Assembly: GCA_947629785.1 (NCBI GenBank) | Contig: CANRFB010000007.1 | Coordinates: 1 to 64,000 of the forward strand | Direction: 5' to 3' | Source: an uncultured Clostridia bacterium | Lineage (GTDB): Bacteria; Bacillota; Clostridia; Oscillospirales; Ruminococcaceae | DNA length: 64,000 bases | Shown here: positions 58,847-64,000 of the stretch, one piece after another | Numbering within the stretch: the stretch's first letter is position 1 | Layout: each line of letters starts with the position of its first letter | Translations under genes and position numbers: made by a program | Notes under the pieces: model-generated | What the model was told of the DNA's origin: nothing | Databases searched by the model: none | The model's input: only the letters and a program-made list of their open reading frames with translations

Positions 58847-58898
58847 TTTGTATATTTCCCAAATAAACGGATATAATATCAGAAAAGGAGCTGATATT

Positions 58899-59522
58899 AT
58901 GTCCGTTGATTTTTCGGAAAGCCGCACAAAAGTAAACCTTATGCGGGCGTTTGCCGGCGAAAGTCAGGCGCGTAACCGCTACACGTTTTCCGCCGATAAA
59001 GCCAAGAAAATGAACTGTTGGTTTCTTTATAACATCTTTACTCTTACCGCAAATCAGGAAAAGGAACACGCGGAAATTTTCTACAATCACCTTAAACAGG
59101 AAAACGGCAGGAAAATTACCATTGACAGCGCGGATTACCCCGTGGATAATTACGACAAAATAGAGGAACTTCTGCGGAGCGCGCAGAAAAACGAATATGA
59201 CGAGTATGAAAACGTTTATCCCGAATTTGCGAAAATTGCCAAGGAGGAAGGCTTTAACGATATTGCCTTTTCCTTTGAAAAAATTGCGGAAATCGAAAAG
59301 GCACACGGCGACCGCTTCGGCTGTTTTGCGGAACTTATCGAGAAAAGCAGAATGTTTGAGGGCGACGAAAACACCGAATGGATATGCCTTAACTGCGGAC
59401 ACATTCTGAAAGGAAAAAGCGCGCCCAAACAATGTCCCGTATGTCAGCACGCGCAGGGATATTTTGTTCCGTATAAATATTACAAATTCATCGCCGAACG
59501 TTATGGAATGTCCGAGTTATAA
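58899..59522 (+). CDS. Rubrerythrin
   Basis: NLMRAFAGESQARNRYTF, C-terminal rubredoxin-like WICLNCGHILKGKSAPKQCPVCQHAQGYF. Confidence 0.93.
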   Translation: MSVDFSESRTKVNLMRAFAGESQARNRYTFSADKAKKMNCWFLYNIFTLTANQEKEHAEIFYNHLKQENGRKITIDSADYPVDNYDKIEELLRSAQKNEYDEYENVYPEFAKIAKEEGFNDIAFSFEKIAEIEKAHGDRFGCFAELIEKSRMFEGDENTEWICLNCGHILKGKSAPKQCPVCQHAQGYFVPYKYYKFIAERYGMSEL

Positions 59523-59527
59523 TAAAA

Positions 59528-59562
59528 AATTCCGGAAAAATAAAATTTCCGGAATTTATTTT
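59528..59562. terminator. Bidirectional terminator between rubrerythrin and the parC-side small ORF
   Basis: aattccggaaa/tttccggaatt stem with T-rich tail on both strands. Confidence 0.75.
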
Positions 59563-59665
59563 ACATAAATAAATTAATTATAAATTTAATTGCCGATGCC
59601 GTTCCGAAAAAGAATAATACGGCTCCCGTAATGAACGATAAACACGAACGATCATTTGATACCAT
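59561..59665 (-). CDS. Predicted 34-aa hydrophobic small protein
   Basis: MVSNDRSCLSFITGAVLFFFGTASAIKFIINLFM preceded by GGAGGAATTTTT. Confidence 0.5.
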   Translation of the reverse strand: MVSNDRSCLSFITGAVLFFFGTASAIKFIINLFM

Positions 59666-59685
59666 AAAAATTCCTCCCATTAAAA

Positions 59686-61926
59686 TTATTCTAATTTCAT
59701 CTGGTCGGGGTCGATAAGGTCTTTTGCAAGAAGTCCTGCCGCGGGGATATTCTTTACGAAATACTTTTCGGTGTTTCCGAGCATTTCCTCGGTGACGATA
59801 TACGCGTTATCCACAACGGCTTTGGATTTCAGAGACATTACCTGAACGCCGATGGTATCTCTTGCGGCTTTGGGAAGTATCATTCCCGTATTGAACACGA
59901 TAGCCCTGCCGTTTGAGGAGCGGACAAGGATATCCGTATTTTCCGTCACCGCAAACATTTTTACAAGCTTTGATTTTGCGGAATATGCGTTGGCAAGCTT
60001 TTTGCGGTTGGTCTTGGTCTCGTACGCGTTCAGGGGAACTTTCGCCGCTTTGCCGTTCTCGAAAATCATTATCAGATAGCCACTGTAATCGTTGGTTGCA
60101 ATAAGCGAGGAAACATTTTCATATTCGTCAAAGCCAAGCTTTACGGGAACGAAATCGCCCAATTCAGAAGCCTTTGTATCCTTGAATTCGCTTGCCCGCG
60201 ACTTGTAGACCTGACATTTGTCCGTAAAGAACAGCAGTTCAGTCTTGTTTGAGGCTTCCTCCGCAAATACCATGACATCTCCGTCTTTAAGCTTCTGCTG
60301 GTCTGCCATTCTCAAAGACTGGGGAGTTATCTTCTTGAAATATCCGCTGCTTGACATAAACAGATTTACCGCATAATCGGGAGTATCGTCCTCCACTTCC
60401 TCCTCTTCCTCGTCCCCTGCATAATAGAACATTGTGCGGCGGGGCTGTTTGTATTTTGCGGAAATTTCCTTTAATTCCTCGACTATGATATTCTTTATTT
60501 TCTTTTCGCTTTTGAGAATTGCTTCCATTTCGGCAATATCTTTTTCCAAGTCCTTGATATCGGCGGTGCGTTTCAGAATGTATTCCTTATTTAAATGGCG
60601 GAGTTTTATTTCCGCAACATATTCCGCCTGAGTTTCGTCAATTCCGAATCCTATCATCAGGTTTGGAACTACTTCCGCTTCTTCTTCCGTTTCACGGACA
60701 ATTTTTATCGCCTTGTCAATGTCAAGGAGAATTTTCTGCAAGCCTTTCAGAAGATGCAGCCGCTCTTTTTTCTTGGAAAGTTCAAAGAACGTTCTGCGCT
60801 TTATACATTCCGTGCGGAAAGCTATCCATTCGTCCAGAATTTCGTAAACGCCCATTACTTTAGGCGTTCCGCCTATAAGTATGTTGAAATTGCAGGAATA
60901 ATTGTCCTGCAAAGGCGTCATGCGGAACAGCTTTTTCATAAGCTTATCGGGGTCAACGCCGCGCTTTATGTCAATGGCAAGTTTCAGACCGTTAATGTCC
61001 GTTTCGTCGCGGATATAGGAAATTTCGCGTATCTTGCCGCCCTTTATAAGCTCGATGATCTTATCCATAATTGCTTCCACGGTGGTGGTGGGAGGTATCT
61101 GGGTAATTTCAATGCAGTTTGATTCCTTGTCGAAATTGTAGCGGGAGCGGACTTTTACCGAACCGCGTCCCGTGCGGTAAATTTTTTCAAGTTCGTCCTC
61201 ATCGTAAAGCATGAAACCTCCCCCCGCGAAATCAGGACCTTTCAGGGTGGAGAGAATATCGTGGTCGGGATTTTTGATAAGGGCAATTGTGGTCTCGCAG
61301 ATTTCCTCCAGATTAAAGGAACATACCGCGCTTGCCATTGAAACGGCAATTCCCACGTTTGCATTTACAAGCACCGACGGAAACGCCGCAGGCAGCAGAG
61401 TAGGCTCCACGGTTTCGTTGTCGTAGTTCGGAACAAAATCCACGGTGTCCTTGTCAATATCGCGGAAAAGTTCGTTGCAGATAGGGTCAAGCTTGGCTTC
61501 GGTGTAACGTGAAGCGGCATATGCCATATCGCGGGAATAGGCTTTTCCGAAATTGCCCTTGCTGTCCACATACGGGTGAAGAAGCGCTTCATTTCCGCGG
61601 GCAAGACGAACCATAGTTTCATATATAGCCGCGTCGCCGTGGGGGTTAAGCTTCATGGTCTGTCCGACGATATTTGCGGATTTTGTTTTCGGACCCGTTA
61701 GAAGTCCCATTTTGTACATAGTGTAAAGCAGTTTCCTGTGAGACGGTTTAAAACCGTCAATTTCGGGCAGGGCTCGGGAAACGATAACGCTCATGGCATA
61801 GGGCATATAGTTTTTTTCCAGAGTATCTGTTATCTGTTCCTCGGCGATAATTCCGCTTCCCGCAATATATGCGTTTGAAGCGGGGGTTGTATTTTTTGTT
61901 TCGTTTTTTTTGCTTTTTCTCGGCAA
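59686..61926 (-). CDS. parC: DNA topoisomerase IV subunit A (ParC/GyrA family)
   Basis: YMPYAMSVIVSRALPEIDGFKPSHRKLLYTMYKMG, AASRYTEAKLDPI active-site Tyr. Confidence 0.9.
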   Translation of the reverse strand: MPRKSKKNETKNTTPASNAYIAGSGIIAEEQITDTLEKNYMPYAMSVIVSRALPEIDGFKPSHRKLLYTMYKMGLLTGPKTKSANIVGQTMKLNPHGDAAIYETMVRLARGNEALLHPYVDSKGNFGKAYSRDMAYAASRYTEAKLDPICNELFRDIDKDTVDFVPNYDNETVEPTLLPAAFPSVLVNANVGIAVSMASAVCSFNLEEICETTIALIKNPDHDILSTLKGPDFAGGGFMLYDEDELEKIYRTGRGSVKVRSRYNFDKESNCIEITQIPPTTTVEAIMDKIIELIKGGKIREISYIRDETDINGLKLAIDIKRGVDPDKLMKKLFRMTPLQDNYSCNFNILIGGTPKVMGVYEILDEWIAFRTECIKRRTFFELSKKKERLHLLKGLQKILLDIDKAIKIVRETEEEAEVVPNLMIGFGIDETQAEYVAEIKLRHLNKEYILKRTADIKDLEKDIAEMEAILKSEKKIKNIIVEELKEISAKYKQPRRTMFYYAGDEEEEEVEDDTPDYAVNLFMSSSGYFKKITPQSLRMADQQKLKDGDVMVFAEEASNKTELLFFTDKCQVYKSRASEFKDTKASELGDFVPVKLGFDEYENVSSLIATNDYSGYLIMIFENGKAAKVPLNAYETKTNRKKLANAYSAKSKLVKMFAVTENTDILVRSSNGRAIVFNTGMILPKAARDTIGVQVMSLKSKAVVDNAYIVTEEMLGNTEKYFVKNIPAAGLLAKDLIDPDQMKLE

Positions 61927-61942
61927 TTTCTTTCACTCCAAA

Positions 61943-62335
61943 TTAATTATTCATTATATTAAAATGACGTCGGTAGCGTTTGGGAATTTCAATGGGAACA
62001 TCATAACCCAGTTTCTTTAATGCGGGCGGAATTATTCTCATTCCGTCCTTGAAAAATGCTTCTATTTTTTTCTCTTTTCTTGTTATGCTGTTATAATTTT
62101 CGGGACAGACAAATGTCCAATCCGCTCCGTCTTTATTTACCACAAGGCGGAAATATTTATCAATGTCCGTTTCGGGGAATCCCGCTTTTTTAAGCAGAAG
62201 ATGATGTTCAAAACCATCATCTATCTGCGAAGCAATAATTCTTTCTCCGTCATGGGAAACAAGGACTAAAAGCGGGTCGTCCACGTCAACTGCGGCATTG
62301 AAATTTTCCTCGTCGGGGTATTTTATTATTTCCAT
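61943..62335 (-). CDS. Hypothetical protein between parE and parC
   Basis: MEIIKYPDEENFNAAVDVDDPLLVLVSHDGERIIASQIDDGFEHHLLL...; start trimmed from the listed ORF. Confidence 0.65.
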   Translation of the reverse strand: MEIIKYPDEENFNAAVDVDDPLLVLVSHDGERIIASQIDDGFEHHLLLKKAGFPETDIDKYFRLVVNKDGADWTFVCPENYNSITRKEKKIEAFFKDGMRIIPPALKKLGYDVPIEIPKRYRRHFNIMNN

Positions 62336-62357
62336 AATAATTCCTCGCAATTTTAAT

Positions 62358-64000
62358 TTAAGAAATATCCGCCATTTCAAGATACTGATTTCCGAATTCC
62401 GCAATATAGTCTTTTCTGCCTTGGAGATTGTCGCCCAAAAGCAGGTCAAACATATTTGCAGTCGCTTCAATATCGGTGGGAGTTACCTTTATGAGCCGCC
62501 TTGTAGATGGGTTCATGGTGGTAAGAGACATCATTTCGGGGTCGTTTTCACCAAGTCCTTTTGAACGGTCAATTTTGTATTTCTGCTCGCCTATCATTTC
62601 GAGAATTTCGCCTTTTTCCTTTTCGTTATAGGCAAAATACGTCCTGTCCTTGGTGGTTATTTCAAAAAGCGGAGTCTCTGCAATATAAACATATCCCTCG
62701 TCAATTAAAGTAGGCGTAAGGCGGTAAAGCATTGTAAGGATAAGCGTTCTTATCTGGAAACCGTCCACGTCCGCATCGGTGGCAATAATAATTTTATTCC
62801 ATTTTAAATTGTCAATATTGAATGTGGAAAGTTCCTTATTTGACTTTGAACGCACTTCCACGCCGCAGCCCAGAACTTTTATAAGGTCGGTGATGATATC
62901 GCTCTTGAATATCTTGTCGTAATCCGCTTTCAGGCAGTTTAATATCTTGCCGCGGACGGGAATTATCGCCTGAAATTCCGAGTCGCGGGCTGTTTTGCAG
63001 GCGCCGAGAGCGGAGTCTCCCTCCACAATATAGATCTCCCGTCTGGAAAGGTCTTTTGTACGGCAGTCCACAAACTTCTGAACCATATTTGAAAGGTCGA
63101 TATTACCCGCAAGTTTCTTTTTAAGATTCTGCTTGGTCTTCTCGGCGCTTTCGCGGCTGCGCTTGTTGAGAATTACCTGTTCGGCGATTTTAAGGGCGTC
63201 GTCGGGATTTTCAATAAAATAAACTTCAAGCTGATGTTTGAGAAAATCCGTCATTGCCTCGTAAATGAACTTGTTTGTAATTGCTTTTTTCGTCTGGTTC
63301 TCGTAGGAAGTAAGAGTCGAGAACGACGAGGAAATAAGCACAAGGCAGTCCTGAACATCAACAAATTTTATCTTGCTTTCATTTTTCTGATACTTGTTAT
63401 TGTTTTTCAGATAAGCGTCAATTTGTGAAACGAACGCCGCCTGTACGGCTTTGTCGGGAACGCCGCCGTGTTCCAGAAAACTTGAATTGTGGTAATATTC
63501 TATCTGCGCAACTTTGTTGGAAAAGGACACCGCAAAGGAAAGCTTTACCTTATATTCGGGCTTGTCCTCACGGTCGCGCCCCTTGCGTTCGCACTGCCAG
63601 AACTGCGGCGGAGTGAGATAATTATTTTCTACTATCTCGTTCATGTAATCGGCAATTCCGTTTTCGTAAAGGAATGTATTTTCCTCAAACTTGCCGTTTT
63701 CGTTTTCATATCTGAAAACAAATGAAATGCCGGGATTTACTACAGCCTGCTTTTTTAACGTTTCCTCAAAATATTCCCTGCTTACGTTTATGTCGGTAAA
63801 AACATCAAGGTCGGGACGCCATTTTGTGCGTGTTCCCGTCTGCTTCTTTTTAGTGGCTGTTTTCTGAAGTCCGCCGATATTTTCGCCCTTTTCAAAATGC
63901 AGGTTGAATTTAAACCCATCGCGGTAAACTTCCACGTCGGTATATTCGGAAGCATACTGAGTGGCGCAGGCGCCCAGACCGTTAAGTCCGAGGGAATACT
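62358..64000 (-). CDS. parE: DNA topoisomerase IV subunit B (5' end beyond window)
   Basis: IVEGDSALGACKTARD, IIATDADVDGFQIRTLILTMLYRL; frame continues upstream YSLGLNGLGACATQYASEYTDVEVYRDG to window edge. Confidence 0.92.
   Translation of the reverse strand, partial: YSLGLNGLGACATQYASEYTDVEVYRDGFKFNLHFEKGENIGGLQKTATKKKQTGTRTKWRPDLDVFTDINVSREYFEETLKKQAVVNPGISFVFRYENENGKFEENTFLYENGIADYMNEIVENNYLTPPQFWQCERKGRDREDKPEYKVKLSFAVSFSNKVAQIEYYHNSSFLEHGGVPDKAVQAAFVSQIDAYLKNNNKYQKNESKIKFVDVQDCLVLISSSFSTLTSYENQTKKAITNKFIYEAMTDFLKHQLEVYFIENPDDALKIAEQVILNKRSRESAEKTKQNLKKKLAGNIDLSNMVQKFVDCRTKDLSRREIYIVEGDSALGACKTARDSEFQAIIPVRGKILNCLKADYDKIFKSDIITDLIKVLGCGVEVRSKSNKELSTFNIDNLKWNKIIIATDADVDGFQIRTLILTMLYRLTPTLIDEGYVYIAETPLFEITTKDRTYFAYNEKEKGEILEMIGEQKYKIDRSKGLGENDPEMMSLTTMNPSTRRLIKVTPTDIEATANMFDLLLGDNLQGRKDYIAEFGNQYLEMADIS

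Noticed and set aside
58752-59450. 232-aa minus ORF
   Set aside because: Antisense to rubrerythrin; no recognisable family

Overview
64 kb of a low-to-moderate GC Firmicutes chromosome, probably Clostridia/Oscillospiraceae-like judging by gene content and order. Most of the first 47.7 kb is on the minus strand and is housekeeping: tsaD, rimI, dusB, polA, rdgB, ftsY, smc, rnc, plsX, trmFO, topA, dprA, a TrmH-type methyltransferase, infC-rpmI-rplT, addAB, an AGCS symporter, beta-mannosidase and guaB. Later come a surface protein, a sigma/anti-sigma pair, an amino-acid ABC transporter, a TtcA-like protein, rubrerythrin and parE/parC. No rRNA, tRNA, CRISPR array, IS element or complete prophage was recognised. 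Best leads: (1) a promoter-to-terminator gene run in which a lipoprotein fusing a family-1-type solute-binding domain to a 5'-nucleotidase C-terminal domain precedes a hybrid histidine kinase and then DNA-repair genes (Aag glycosylase, AddB, AddA) and a membrane-anchored HTH_17 protein; (2) an orphan phage-type DUF1492-like gene whose promoter carries three LexA/DinR-like GAAC-N4-GTT(C/T) boxes; (3) a translationally coupled SCP2-methyltransferase-YfhO operon in which the methyltransferase has an in-frame TAA and yfhO is out of frame across a G7/C7 tract; (4) decayed genes near the left end, an accessory islet between smc and ftsY with a poly-Ile microsatellite ORF, an AUA-start infC, and a possible CoiA-like PD-(D/E)xK nuclease. 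All calls come from reading sequence and recalled family signatures; no searches were run.
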